This document shows positions 8,331-16,654 of a DNA stretch of 64,000 bases, piece after piece; position 1 is the first letter of the stretch, and every line of letters starts with the position of its first letter. Both the position numbers and the translations under genes were made by a program. Source of the DNA: an uncultured Acidobacteriota bacterium (GTDB lineage Bacteria; Acidobacteriota; Polarisedimenticolia; Polarisedimenticolales; JAIQFR01); the NCBI GenBank assembly GCA_937864465.1, contig CALMJU010000098.1:25400-89399 (forward strand), written 5' to 3'. Below the pieces are notes generated by a model. The model worked only from the letters and a program-made list of their open reading frames with translations, was not told the origin of the DNA and did not search any database.

Positions 8331-8373
8331 AACCCGCGCGGACCCGGTACGAATCCGATAGGGAGGACGCGCA

Positions 8374-9249
8374 ATGAAGATCCTGATCGCGGATGCCTTC
8401 GACGAGAGCCTGCCGAAGCGTCTCGCCCCCTTCGGCGAGGTGTTCACCGACATGGGGAGGCTCGCCGAGGCGAACGTGCTGCTCATCCGATCCAAGACGA
8501 AGGCGACCAAGGAGTTCCTCGAGGGGGCCCCGAGCCTCGGGCTGATCATCCGGGGTGGCGTGGGGCTGGACAACGTCGACCGGGAGGCATGCAAGGCTCG
8601 CGGCATCGAGGTGATGAACACGCCGAAGGCCTCCTCGGTCGCGGTGGCGGAGCTCGCCATGGCCTTGATGCTCGCCGTGCCCAACCGGCTGGTCGAGGCG
8701 CACCAGGGCATGAAGGAAGGGAAGTGGCTCAAGAAGGAGCTGAAACGGACCGAGCTGTTCGGCAAGACGCTCGGAATCGTCGGCGTCGGATTGATCGGGA
8801 CGGAGGTGGCGCGTCGCGCGGCGGCGTTCGGGATGAAGATCCTGGGGTTCGACCCGTTCGTGCCGAAGCACGAGATCGCCGCGATGGCGAAGAGCCTCGA
8901 CGACCTGTTCGCCCAGTCCGACTACGTCAGCTTCCACACGCCGCTGACCCCCGAGACCAAGGGGATGATCGGGAAGGACGCCCTGGCCAAGATGAAGAAG
9001 GGGGTGGTCCTGGTCAACACGGGGCGCGGAAAGATCATGGTCGAGGAGGACCTCGCGGAGGCGCTCCGGTCGGGCCACGTCCGGGCTTACGCCACCGACG
9101 TCTGGTACTCCGACCCGCCGGACCCGTCGTGCCCGCTCCTGTCCGCCCCGAACGTCCTCATGGCCCCGCACATCGGCGCGTCCAGCAAGGAAAACCTGCT
9201 GCGGATCGGCGACACCGTCGTGGAGATCCTCGGCAAGCGGAAACGGTGA
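8374..9249 (+). CDS. serA: D-3-phosphoglycerate dehydrogenase-like protein (short form)
   Basis: A 291-residue D-2-hydroxyacid dehydrogenase. The NAD-binding motif GVGLIG with the acidic residue in GFDP is at about 135-160, the substrate/catalytic Arg region is RGGVGLDNVD, and the catalytic His lies in PHIGASS near the end. It lacks the C-terminal ACT domain of long SerA enzymes, so serine feedback by that route is absent. Its neighbour is serC, which uses the 3-phosphohydroxypyruvate that SerA makes from 3-phosphoglycerate, supporting this role over other hydroxyacid dehydrogenases. No serB-like phosphatase is in the window. Confidence 0.85.
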   Translation: MKILIADAFDESLPKRLAPFGEVFTDMGRLAEANVLLIRSKTKATKEFLEGAPSLGLIIRGGVGLDNVDREACKARGIEVMNTPKASSVAVAELAMALMLAVPNRLVEAHQGMKEGKWLKKELKRTELFGKTLGIVGVGLIGTEVARRAAAFGMKILGFDPFVPKHEIAAMAKSLDDLFAQSDYVSFHTPLTPETKGMIGKDALAKMKKGVVLVNTGRGKIMVEEDLAEALRSGHVRAYATDVWYSDPPDPSCPLLSAPNVLMAPHIGASSKENLLRIGDTVVEILGKRKR

Positions 9250-9281
9250 GTCCGGCCTCGCGGCCGTCATAGGAGAACGCC

Positions 9282-10376
9282 ATGGCCCGAGTGATCAACT
9301 TCTACGCCGGCCCCGCGGGCCTGCCGCTCCCGGCGCTCGAGAGGGCGCAGAAGGAGCTGCTCGACTTCGAGGGGACCGGGATGTCCGTGATGGAGATCTC
9401 GCACCGCGCCAAGGAGTACGACGCGGTCCACAACGAGGCGATCGCGCTGGTCCGGGAGCTCCTCGGCGTCCCCGAGAGCTACAAGATCCTCCTCCTGCAG
9501 GGGGGAGGGAACCTCCAGTTCGGGATGCTCCCGATGAACCTCCTCCACGGCGGGCGCGTCGCCGATTTCGTCGTGACGGGGAACTGGGCGAAGAAGGCGT
9601 ACAAGGAGGCGCAGATCGTCGCCAAGGACGCCGCGAAGCTCGCCGCGTCGACCGAGTCGGAGAAGTTCACCCGGCTCCCGTCCCAGGAGGAGCTGAAGCT
9701 GACGCCCGGCGCGGCCTACGTCCACTTCACCAGCAACAACACGATCTACGGCACGCAGTGGTTCGACTTCCCGAAAACCGGGAGCGTCCCTCTCGCGTGC
9801 GACATGTCGTCCGACTTCCTCTGGAGGAAGTTCGACGTCGCCCCGTTCGGCTTCATCTACGCGGGGGCCCAGAAGAACCTCGGCCCCTCGGGCGTGACCG
9901 TCGTCCTCATCCGGGAGGACCTGCTCGCGCAGTGCCGCGAGGACCTGCCGAGCTACCTCCGGTACAAGATCCACGCGGACAAGAACAGCCTGTTCAACAC
10001 GCCTCCTTGCTTCGGGATCTACATCCTCCGGAACGTGCTGGCGTACAACAAGTCGATCGGCGGGCTGGCGACGATCGAGAAGAACAACCGGGAGAAGGGA
10101 CGCCTCCTGTACGGCTGCATCGACGCGCACTCCGACTTCTACCGCGGCACCGTCAAGGTCAAGGAGCACCGCTCGCTCATGAACGTCACGTTCCGGCTGC
10201 CGAGCGAGGAGCTGGACGCGAAGTTCGTCGCCGAGTCGAAGAAGGCGGGGATGATCGGGCTCAAGGGGTACAGGGACGTCGGCGGGATCCGCGTCTCGAT
10301 GTACAACGCGGTGACCGTGGAGAACGTGAAGACCCTGGTCTCGTTCATGGAGGAGTTCGCCCGCAAGAACGGCTGA
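9282..10376 (+). CDS. serC: phosphoserine aminotransferase
   Basis: This 364-residue, class V PLP enzyme converts 3-phosphohydroxypyruvate and glutamate into phosphoserine in the cytosol. The N-terminus INFYAGPAGLP is the SerC hallmark. The PLP-forming lysine is K198 in YAGAQKNLGPSG, and the phosphate-handling HRAKEYDAVH, GGGNLQFGMLPMNL and TSNNTIYGTQW segments are intact. The length equals typical SerC. An upstream GGAGAACGCC supplies the ribosome site. It closes the DUF1015-serA-serC run and is followed by a strong hairpin. Confidence 0.97.
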   Translation: MARVINFYAGPAGLPLPALERAQKELLDFEGTGMSVMEISHRAKEYDAVHNEAIALVRELLGVPESYKILLLQGGGNLQFGMLPMNLLHGGRVADFVVTGNWAKKAYKEAQIVAKDAAKLAASTESEKFTRLPSQEELKLTPGAAYVHFTSNNTIYGTQWFDFPKTGSVPLACDMSSDFLWRKFDVAPFGFIYAGAQKNLGPSGVTVVLIREDLLAQCREDLPSYLRYKIHADKNSLFNTPPCFGIYILRNVLAYNKSIGGLATIEKNNREKGRLLYGCIDAHSDFYRGTVKVKEHRSLMNVTFRLPSEELDAKFVAESKKAGMIGLKGYRDVGGIRVSMYNAVTVENVKTLVSFMEEFARKNG

Positions 10377-10390
10377 GTCGGACGCCGGAG

Positions 10391-10417
10391 GGGAAGGGGG
10401 CCCCCGGCCCCCTTCCC
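10391..10417 (+). terminator. hairpin after serC
   Basis: A perfect 12-bp stem (GGGAAGGGGGCC / GGCCCCCTTCCC) with a CCC loop begins 15 nt after the serC stop. No U-run follows, so termination may be partial or Rho-assisted, with read-through into the TPR gene at 10446. Confidence 0.6.
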
Positions 10418-10445
10418 GTCCCGGGCCGGGAAAGGAGGGCCCGCC

Positions 10446-11204
10446 ATGACGCGCCGGAAGATCCTGCTCCTGGTCCTTGCGCTCGGAGGAGCGACCCTCA
10501 CGATCACCCTGGCGGCCGCTGCGACCGCCGACGTCGGCAAAGCCACGAGATTCTGCACGGACGCCGATCGGGCTCTCCGGAGCGGCGACGTCGAGAAGGG
10601 CCGCCGGCTCTTCCAGAAAGCGCTCGAGACGGTGCCGGACTTCCCCGACGCGCACACCGGCCTCGGACAGATGGCCATGGTCGAGCGCCGCTACGAGGAC
10701 GCGCTGCGCGAGTTCGAGGCGGCCCGGGACGCGTACGCCAGGTTCGGCGAGATCCTGTTCGACGTCCGGATGCAGCAGTTCACGAAAACCCGAGACGAGA
10801 TCTCGTTGCTCCAGGACTCCTTGGCCCAGATCCGCGAGGGCGCGATGTTCGCTCGCCCCTCGGGCGGCGGGGGCACGGTGCTCGACCAGGCGAAGATCGA
10901 GAACCGGATCCAGCAGCTCGAGGGGGTCCCCGAGCCCAAGAAGGGAGAGGCGGCCGAGCCCCCCGCCGAGATCTTCTTCCTGATCGGGAACGCCCAGTTC
11001 CGGCTCTCCCGGCTCGACGCCGCCGCGGCCGGCTACGAGGAGTGCATCCGGCGGAACCCGAAGCACCTCCCCTCGTACACGAACCTCGCGCTCGTCCTCT
11101 CCCGCGCGGGGAAGGCCGAGGAGGCGCGCGCGGCGATCGCGCGGGCCGAGGCGGCGGGCCTCAAGCCGGATGAGCAGCTGAAGAGCGATCTCGGCGCGAA
11201 GTAG
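10446..11204 (+). CDS. secreted TPR-repeat protein
   Basis: A 252-residue protein with a basic start and hydrophobic core (residues 4-25) ending in ATA-D, a probable cleavable signal peptide, so it likely acts in the periplasm. TPR-like helix pairs are seen at about 34-100 (SGDVEKGRRLFQKALETVP and RRYEDALREFEAARDAY) and again at 170-245 (RLDAAAAGYEECIRRNP and GKAEEARAAIARAEAAG). The middle carries a Gln/Glu-rich coiled segment. AAAGGAGG lies before the ATG. It probably scaffolds envelope proteins; no enzyme motif is present. Confidence 0.75.
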   Translation: MTRRKILLLVLALGGATLTITLAAAATADVGKATRFCTDADRALRSGDVEKGRRLFQKALETVPDFPDAHTGLGQMAMVERRYEDALREFEAARDAYARFGEILFDVRMQQFTKTRDEISLLQDSLAQIREGAMFARPSGGGGTVLDQAKIENRIQQLEGVPEPKKGEAAEPPAEIFFLIGNAQFRLSRLDAAAAGYEECIRRNPKHLPSYTNLALVLSRAGKAEEARAAIARAEAAGLKPDEQLKSDLGAK

Positions 11205-11213
11205 GGCCGGCTT

Positions 11214-12119
11214 TCACTCCCCCGTCAGCACGGCGACCCCCGCGATCGCGAGGAGCGTCCCGAGGACCGGGCGGAGGCCGAGCCGCTCGCGGCCGCGCGC
11301 GACGTCGAGGAAGAGGCTGAACACCGGGGTCGTCGAGAGCAGGACGGCGGCGACCGACGCGGGGGCGTTCCCCACGCCGAACATCATCAGGAAGATGCCG
11401 GCGTAGGAGCCGAGCACCGCCGCGGGCACGACCCGCGCGAGCGACCGGGGCGTCCGCGCGAGATCCGCCGAGCGGGAGACCGTGCCGTCGAAGAAGCCGA
11501 CGACCAGGAGGCCCATTGCCGCCGCCGCGAGGCGGACGAAGCTCGCGGGAAGCGAGCCGAGAGTGGTCATCCCGGCCTTCGCGAGGACGATGCCGCTCCC
11601 CTGCCCGACCGCGGCGAGCAACCCGAACGCGATCCCCGCGGACCCGGCCGCCGAGGCCCCCGCGAAGCCGTCGCCGCCCTTCCGGGGCGCCACGACCAGG
11701 GCGACTCCCGACAGCGTCAGCGCCATGCCGAGCGCCCGGGCGAGGCCGAAGCGCTCCCCCTGGAGCCCCGTGGCGAGGAGCGCCGTGACGATCGGCGCCG
11801 TGGTCTGGAGCAGGAGGGCCCGGTACGGGCCGAGGCGCCGCACGGCGGCGAAGAGCGCGGAGTCCCCGACCGTCAGCCCGACGAGGCCCGAGAGGCCGAC
11901 GAGGAGGAGGTCCCCCCGACCCGTCGCACCGAACGCCCGGCTCCATCCGAGCGCGGCGAGCGTCGCGCCGAGAAGGGCGCCGGCGATCGCGCACTTCGCG
12001 AGGTTGGTCGCGCGCGCCCCGTGGCGCTCGATCGGGCCGCGGAACATGGCGACGGTCACGGCCCAGAGCGACGCCGCGAGGAGGCAGGACGCCTCGCCGA
12101 GGAGCGGCCCGCCCGTCAC
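11214..12119 (-). CDS. EamA/DMT-superfamily membrane transporter
   Basis: A 301-residue polytopic protein with about ten hydrophobic helices arranged as two repeats of five, the EamA pattern of drug/metabolite exporters. Typical features are the first helix LAASLWAVTVAMFRGPIE and the recurrent end-of-repeat helix (LTLSGVALVVAP and LLAIAGVAVLTGE). The substrate is unknown. It starts at GTG with GGGAG 8 nt upstream, ends 9 nt from the convergent TPR gene, and lies about 100 nt downstream of purF on the same strand. Confidence 0.8.
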   Translation of the reverse strand: MTGGPLLGEASCLLAASLWAVTVAMFRGPIERHGARATNLAKCAIAGALLGATLAALGWSRAFGATGRGDLLLVGLSGLVGLTVGDSALFAAVRRLGPYRALLLQTTAPIVTALLATGLQGERFGLARALGMALTLSGVALVVAPRKGGDGFAGASAAGSAGIAFGLLAAVGQGSGIVLAKAGMTTLGSLPASFVRLAAAAMGLLVVGFFDGTVSRSADLARTPRSLARVVPAAVLGSYAGIFLMMFGVGNAPASVAAVLLSTTPVFSLFLDVARGRERLGLRPVLGTLLAIAGVAVLTGE

Positions 12120-12218
12120 GCGAGCGTCTCCCGCGCCGCGGGCGCCGGGAACACTCGGCGCGGAACGGTCCTGGGGAAGGAGAATCCGGCCGGGGCGTCG
12201 AGGCGCAGGGGCACCGGC

Positions 12219-13667
12219 CTACCTTCCCTGGACGACCCGCTCCTCCTCGATCCGGAGGAGCATCTCCGGCGTGATGTCGCCGGTCGGGTAAAGGCCGGAA
12301 AAGCAGGCGGTGCACATCCGGTCCACGTGCGACTGGCCCTCGGTGACCGCCCCGACGAGGTCCGGAAGCTCCTGGTAGACGACGGCCTCCGCGCCGATCT
12401 CGCGGGCGATCTCGTCCAGGCTCCGGCCGCGCGCGACGAACTCGCGCCGCGTGCTCATGTCGATTCCGTAGACGCAGGGGTGGACGATCGGCGGCGCCGT
12501 CGAAGCGAAGAACACGCGCCGCGCTCCCGCCGACCGGGCGAGCCGCACGATCTGCCGGCTCGTGTTTCCCCGCACGATCGAGTCGTCCACGAGAAGGACG
12601 TCCTTCCCCGCGAACTCCTCCTCGATGGCGTTCAGCTTGTGGCGGACGCTCCTCCGCCGCTCGGCGTCGCTCGGCATGAGGAACGTCCGACCGACGTACC
12701 GGTTCTTGACGAGCCCTTCCCGGTACGGCACGCCGAGGGCCTGCGCCATCGCGAGCGCCGCGGTCCTCGCCGAGTCGGGCACGGGGACGACGACGTCGGC
12801 GGCGAGCCCCGTCCCCCGAAACGTCTCCGCGAGGCGCTCTCCCATGCGGATCCGGGCCCGGTACACGGAGATCCCGTCGATCGTGGAGTCGGGCCGCGCG
12901 AAGTACACGAACTCGAAGACGCAGGGGTGGTGGTCCGGCTCGGCGACCTGCCGCCGATGGACCTTCCCGTCGAGATCCACGAACACGGCCTCGCCCGGAC
13001 GCCCCCACGGAAGGACCTCGTAGCCGAGCGCCGTCAGGACCACGCTCTCCGAGGCGACCGCGTACGCGTCGCGCCCCCCCTCACGGCGCCGTCCCATCGC
13101 GATCGGCTTGATGCCGAAGGGATCGCGGAACGCGAAGAGGCCGCGGCCCGCGAGGAATCCGACGACGCTGTACGCGCCGCGGACGTCCCGGTAAACGGAG
13201 CGGACGGCCTCGTAGTAGCCGTCGAGCCGGAACTCCCCGGCCGCGGCGGAGGCGAGAGCGTTCGCGAACACGTTGAGGACGACCTCGACGTCGCAGCCGG
13301 AGTACAGGTGGCGGAGGCTCCGGAGCTCGAGATCGGCCCGGAGATCCTCGTAGTTCGCCACATTCCCGTTGTGCGCCATCGCGACGCCGTAGGGGTAGTT
13401 GACGACGAACGGCTGGGCGTCCTCGCCGCCGCCGGAGCCGACGGTCGGGTAGCGGACGTGGCCGATGCCGAGGCTCCCCTTGAGCCTCTCGAAGTTTGCG
13501 GCGGAGAAGATGTCCCGGACGAGCCCCTCGCCCTTCTTGACGTGGAACCGCCCGTCGTAGGTGATGATCCCCGCCGCGTCCTGTCCCCGATGCTGGATCG
13601 CCAGCAGCCCCTCATAGACGTCACGAGCCGCCGTCTCGACCCCGATCACGCCGATGAAGCCGCACAT
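12219..13667 (-). CDS. purF: amidophosphoribosyltransferase (glutamine PRPP amidotransferase)
   Basis: A 482-residue enzyme for the first step of purine synthesis, making phosphoribosylamine from PRPP and glutamine. The N-terminal Ntn domain begins MCGFIGV with Cys2 as nucleophile; the C-terminal PRTase domain has the PRPP loop VLLVDDSIVRGNTS. Four Cys in the positions that bind the 4Fe-4S cluster of the Bacillus-type enzyme are present (PCVFEF, HPCVYG, CTACF), yet there is no propeptide, and no start codon exists upstream in frame. The -10 box TACCAT sits 6 nt before the ATG and no ribosome site is seen, so the message is probably leaderless. Confidence 0.96.
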   Translation of the reverse strand: MCGFIGVIGVETAARDVYEGLLAIQHRGQDAAGIITYDGRFHVKKGEGLVRDIFSAANFERLKGSLGIGHVRYPTVGSGGGEDAQPFVVNYPYGVAMAHNGNVANYEDLRADLELRSLRHLYSGCDVEVVLNVFANALASAAAGEFRLDGYYEAVRSVYRDVRGAYSVVGFLAGRGLFAFRDPFGIKPIAMGRRREGGRDAYAVASESVVLTALGYEVLPWGRPGEAVFVDLDGKVHRRQVAEPDHHPCVFEFVYFARPDSTIDGISVYRARIRMGERLAETFRGTGLAADVVVPVPDSARTAALAMAQALGVPYREGLVKNRYVGRTFLMPSDAERRRSVRHKLNAIEEEFAGKDVLLVDDSIVRGNTSRQIVRLARSAGARRVFFASTAPPIVHPCVYGIDMSTRREFVARGRSLDEIAREIGAEAVVYQELPDLVGAVTEGQSHVDRMCTACFSGLYPTGDITPEMLLRIEEERVVQGR

Positions 13668-13671
13668 GCGC

Positions 13672-14457
13672 TCATGGTAGCAGAGCGGGGCCGCCGGATC
13701 CGGGGGCGAGGAATGTCAGGAGAGCGCCGAGCAGGACGCCGGGATGCGAGGCCATCAGGTACTCGGCGTGGAACCCGCCGGGAATCTCGAGGAGCCTCGC
13801 CGACGGGAGCAGCGCGAGCCATCGCTCGGCGTGCCGGCGGCTGACCAGGAAATCCCCAGTCCCGTGGATCACGAGGACCGGACAGCCGACGGCCGCGATC
13901 TCGCGGCCGTCCAGCACGTCGGCCCGGGGCCAGAGGAGCGTCTCGAGCCTCGGAAGGCGACGCCTCCTCCGGAGCATCGCGGGGAGGTTCCGGAGGAGCT
14001 TCCGCCCGAACGGGAAGTGGTCGAGCACGCGGCGGTCCGCGGGGGCGCCGACGAGCACGATCCGCTCCGCCGGGGCGCCGCGCGCGACCGCCCGGGCGGC
14101 GTGGTAACCGCCGAACGAGAAGCCGACGACCGACGTGCGGCGCCCCTCGCGGCGGAGATGGCGAACGGCCGCGTCCACCTGGCGCCACTCGTCCCGCCCC
14201 CAGGTGAAGCGGCCCGGAGAATCGCCGTGGCCCAGGACGTCGATCGAGAGGACGTCGTGCTCTGCGGCGAGGGACTCCGCGACGCGCTCGATCTCCGCGA
14301 GCCTTCGGGAGCCGGCGATGCCGTGCACGAGGACGGCCGCGGTCGGACGGCCGCCGTCGCGGAAGGTGCCGACGACGTCCGGCGTCCCCTCGGCACGGAT
14401 CACGAGCGGGTCGACGATCCGCGGGAGCGCCTCCGCCCCGGCGCCGGACGAGCTCAC
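13672..14457 (-). CDS. alpha/beta-hydrolase fold protein
   Basis: A 261-residue serine hydrolase. The oxyanion-side motif is VLVHGIAGSRR, the nucleophile elbow is GFSFGG, the acid is likely the Asp in VIHGTGDFLV, and the His lies in PGGFHAEYL, so the triad appears complete. Arg-rich loops surround a small cap. The substrate is unknown; acylglycerol or ester hydrolysis is typical of such proteins. The GTG at 14457 is the only plausible start before homology begins; its ribosome site is poor. The stop codon shares a base with the -10 box of purF. Confidence 0.7.
   Translation of the reverse strand: MSSSGAGAEALPRIVDPLVIRAEGTPDVVGTFRDGGRPTAAVLVHGIAGSRRLAEIERVAESLAAEHDVLSIDVLGHGDSPGRFTWGRDEWRQVDAAVRHLRREGRRTSVVGFSFGGYHAARAVARGAPAERIVLVGAPADRRVLDHFPFGRKLLRNLPAMLRRRRRLPRLETLLWPRADVLDGREIAAVGCPVLVIHGTGDFLVSRRHAERWLALLPSARLLEIPGGFHAEYLMASHPGVLLGALLTFLAPGSGGPALLP
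13674..13679 (-). promoter_or_regulatory. -10 box of purF, predicted leaderless
   Basis: TACCAT (minus) lies 6 nt before the purF ATG and overlaps the stop codon of the upstream hydrolase gene by one base. No clear -35 was found. Confidence 0.4.
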
Positions 14458-14571
14458 GCGGTGGCCCCGCCCGCGGCCGGTTGACGTCCCGCCCCCCGGA
14501 TCCCTAGGATCAGGTCCCGCGAGTCGGGAGGTCCGAACCGGGCGGCCCTGCGCCGCCGCGGGAGGCACGCC

Positions 14572-14886
14572 ACGGACGTCGCGAGCCTGGAGCTCACTTC
14601 CCACGAGGGGGGAACGCGCCTGCGGCTCCGCGTCAAGCCGGGAGCGCGGCGCGCGGGGATCGTCGGGCCCCACGGCGGCGCGCTCAAGCTCGCCGTGCCC
14701 GCCGCGCCCGAGAGGGGCAAGGCCAACCGGTCGGTCCTCGAGATCCTCGGCGAGGCGCTCGGCCTGCCGCCGTCGTCGCTGCGGCTCCTCTCCGGGGAGG
14801 CTTCGCGGGACAAGACGGTCCTCGTGCCGCTCCCTCCCGCCGAGGTGGCCTCGCGTCTCGCGTCGCGCGTCATTGTTTCCCCCTGA
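14572..14886 (+). CDS. DUF167 (YggU) family protein with a probable ACG start
   Basis: The protein of about 104 residues contains the DUF167 core RLRLRVKPGARRAG, LAVPAAPERGKANRSV and GEASRDKTVLV; the family is small, soluble and of unknown function. In this frame no ATG, GTG or TTG exists between a stop at 14482 and an internal GTG at 14695, which would remove half the fold. GGGAGG at 14560-14565 lies 6 nt before an in-frame ACG at 14572, making that the best start; CTG at 14587 is the alternative. Either a rare start codon or a T-to-C change (or sequence error) is involved. Its 3' end overlaps the convergent crotonase gene by 17 nt. Confidence 0.65.
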   Translation, partial: TDVASLELTSHEGGTRLRLRVKPGARRAGIVGPHGGALKLAVPAAPERGKANRSVLEILGEALGLPPSSLRLLSGEASRDKTVLVPLPPAEVASRLASRVIVSP

Positions 14887-15643
14887 GGCCCGCGAGGACG
14901 TCCTCGATCCGCCGGCGGGTCTCGTCCTCGAACCACCCGTCGAGAAACTCCTCGAGCCGCTCCGGAGGCTCCGCGCGCAGCCGCTCCAGGACGGGAGAGC
15001 GCAGATATCGCTTCGTCGCGGCGAAGGCGAGCGGCGGACCGGAGGCGAGGTCCCGGAGACGCGCCAGGCAGTGCTCCTCGAAGCCCTGCGCGCCGTGGAC
15101 CTCGTGGACGAGCCCGACGGCCACCGCATCCGCCCCCGTGTAGTTCCGGCCGAGGAGCGCGACCTCCTCGAGGCGGTCGCGGTGCACGGAATCCCGGAGG
15201 ACGAGCGCGACGCCGTACGGCAGCGGCACGCCGACCCGCATCTCGTTGAGCCCGATCCGCGCGCCCTCCTTCAGGATGCGGAGGTCGGCGACGAGCGCCA
15301 AGACGCATCCCCCCGCCACCGCGTGGCCGGACAGCGCGGCGACCACCGGCTTCGACAGCGCGTACCAGGCCGTCAGGCACTCGGCGAACCGGGCCATGAA
15401 CCGCCGCATCGCGGGCCGGTCGAAGCGCACGAGCTCGACGAGATCGAGCCCCGGCGAGAAGAGGCTTCCCCCGGACGCCAGCAGGACCCCCCGGACCGAC
15501 GGGTCGGCCTCGGCCCGCCCCGCCGCCGCGAGGAGGCCCTCGAGCAGCCCCGAATCGATCGAGTTTCCGCGGTCCCGCTCGATGCGGACGACCGCCAGGC
15601 CGTTGCTCGCGGTGAAGCCGACTCCCCGCCCTCTCTCGCCCAT
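14870..15643 (-). CDS. enoyl-CoA hydratase/isomerase (crotonase) family protein
   Basis: A 257-residue crotonase-fold enzyme acting on acyl-CoA thioesters. The oxyanion-hole segments are SGGSLFSPGLDL and ALSGHAVAGGC. Glu residues corresponding to the two catalytic acids of enoyl-CoA hydratase appear in GLNEMRVGV and RLEEVALLG, although exact alignment is needed. The C-terminal helix (EEFLDGWFEDETR) is typical. GGAGA precedes the ATG and a good TATAAT lies about 25 nt upstream. The physiological substrate is not apparent; no other beta-oxidation gene is adjacent. Confidence 0.8.
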   Translation of the reverse strand: MGERGRGVGFTASNGLAVVRIERDRGNSIDSGLLEGLLAAAGRAEADPSVRGVLLASGGSLFSPGLDLVELVRFDRPAMRRFMARFAECLTAWYALSKPVVAALSGHAVAGGCVLALVADLRILKEGARIGLNEMRVGVPLPYGVALVLRDSVHRDRLEEVALLGRNYTGADAVAVGLVHEVHGAQGFEEHCLARLRDLASGPPLAFAATKRYLRSPVLERLRAEPPERLEEFLDGWFEDETRRRIEDVLAGLRGKQ

Positions 15644-15666
15644 CCGGGAATCTCCTGCGCCCGGAA

Positions 15667-15687
15667 ATTATAAGGCGCCGTTAGAAT
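15667..15687. promoter_or_regulatory. divergent -10 boxes for the crotonase and oxidoreductase genes
   Basis: Minus strand: TATAAT at 15672-15667, serving the crotonase (ATG 15643). Plus strand: TAGAAT at 15682-15687, serving the oxidoreductase (ATG 15707). Neither has a convincing -35, so these may be extended -10 or activator-dependent promoters. Confidence 0.45.
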
Positions 15688-15706
15688 GGGGACGGAGGAG
15701 GGGGCC

Positions 15707-16654
15707 ATGCGAGCGATCGCGATCGAGGAGTTCGGGGGGCCCGAGAAGCTCAAGCCGATGACTCTCCCGGAGCCGAAGGCCGGCCGGGGAGAGGTGCTCG
15801 TCCGGGTCGTCGCCGCGGGCGTCAACCCCGTGGACTGGAAGATCCGGGAGGGATGGCTCCGCACGATGCTGCCCCACGCCTTCCCTCTCGTCCCGGGCTG
15901 GGACGTGGCGGGAACGGTGGAGGAGCTCGGCGAAAGCGCGACCCGCTTCCGCAAGGGGGAGCGCGTGTGGGCGTACGCCCGCAAGCCGGTCGTCCAGTGG
16001 GGCGCGTACGCGGAGTGGATCGCCGTGCCCGAGGCGATCGTCGGGAAGATGCCGTCGAAGCTCCTCTTCGAGGAGGCGGCGTCGGTCCCTCTCGCCGCCC
16101 TGACCGCCCTCCAGTGCCTGCGGCGCGAGCCGGCGCTCGGCCCGGGCAAGACGGCGCTCGTGCTCGCCTCGGCCGGAGGCGTCGGCCACTTCGGCGTCCA
16201 GCTCGCCCGGAACGCGGGGGCCCGGGTTCTCGCCGTCGCGGGGCCGAGGAACCAGGAGTTCGTGCTCGGCCTCGGCGCCGACGCCGCGATCGACTACACG
16301 CGCGAGGACTGGAGCGACGCCGTGGACCGGCTGTGTCCCGAGGGAGTGGACTTCGTCCTCGACGCCCTCGGGGGCGAGGACCAGCGCAAGGCGTTCGACA
16401 TCGTGAAGCCGGGCGGCCGCATCGTCGGAATCGTCGGCGATCCCGACGCGGATCTGGCGCGGAAGCGCGAGGTGGCGGCGGACTTCGTCTTCGCCGAGCC
16501 GAGCTCCGAGGATCTCGCCTTCCTCGGCGGGCTCGTGGACTCCGGGCGCCTCCGGACCGAGGTCACGAAGGTCTTCCCGCTCGCGGACGCCCACGAGGCC
16601 CAGAAGCTGAGCCAGGCCGGCCACGTGCGCGGGAAGCTCGTGCTCGTCCCCTGA
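15707..16654 (+). CDS. zinc-independent MDR quinone oxidoreductase
   Basis: A 315-residue medium-chain dehydrogenase/reductase of the quinone oxidoreductase branch. The GroES-like N-terminal domain contains GVNPVDWKIREG, and the Rossmann half has the NADP-binding ASAGGVGHFGVQLA and a later GADAAIDYT. The zinc-binding Cys/His set of alcohol dehydrogenases is absent. It probably reduces quinones or enones using NADPH in the cytosol. ATG 15707 (MRAIAIEEFGGPE) follows GGAGGAGGGG and aligns with family starts. The stop overlaps the dinB start (TGATG). Confidence 0.85.
   Translation: MRAIAIEEFGGPEKLKPMTLPEPKAGRGEVLVRVVAAGVNPVDWKIREGWLRTMLPHAFPLVPGWDVAGTVEELGESATRFRKGERVWAYARKPVVQWGAYAEWIAVPEAIVGKMPSKLLFEEAASVPLAALTALQCLRREPALGPGKTALVLASAGGVGHFGVQLARNAGARVLAVAGPRNQEFVLGLGADAAIDYTREDWSDAVDRLCPEGVDFVLDALGGEDQRKAFDIVKPGGRIVGIVGDPDADLARKREVAADFVFAEPSSEDLAFLGGLVDSGRLRTEVTKVFPLADAHEAQKLSQAGHVRGKLVLVP

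Noticed and set aside
9267..11066. A 599-residue minus-strand frame opposite serC and the TPR gene
   Set aside because: Its composition (Leu, Asp, Val, Arg repeats) is typical of antisense frames in GC-rich DNA; serC is unambiguous on the other strand.
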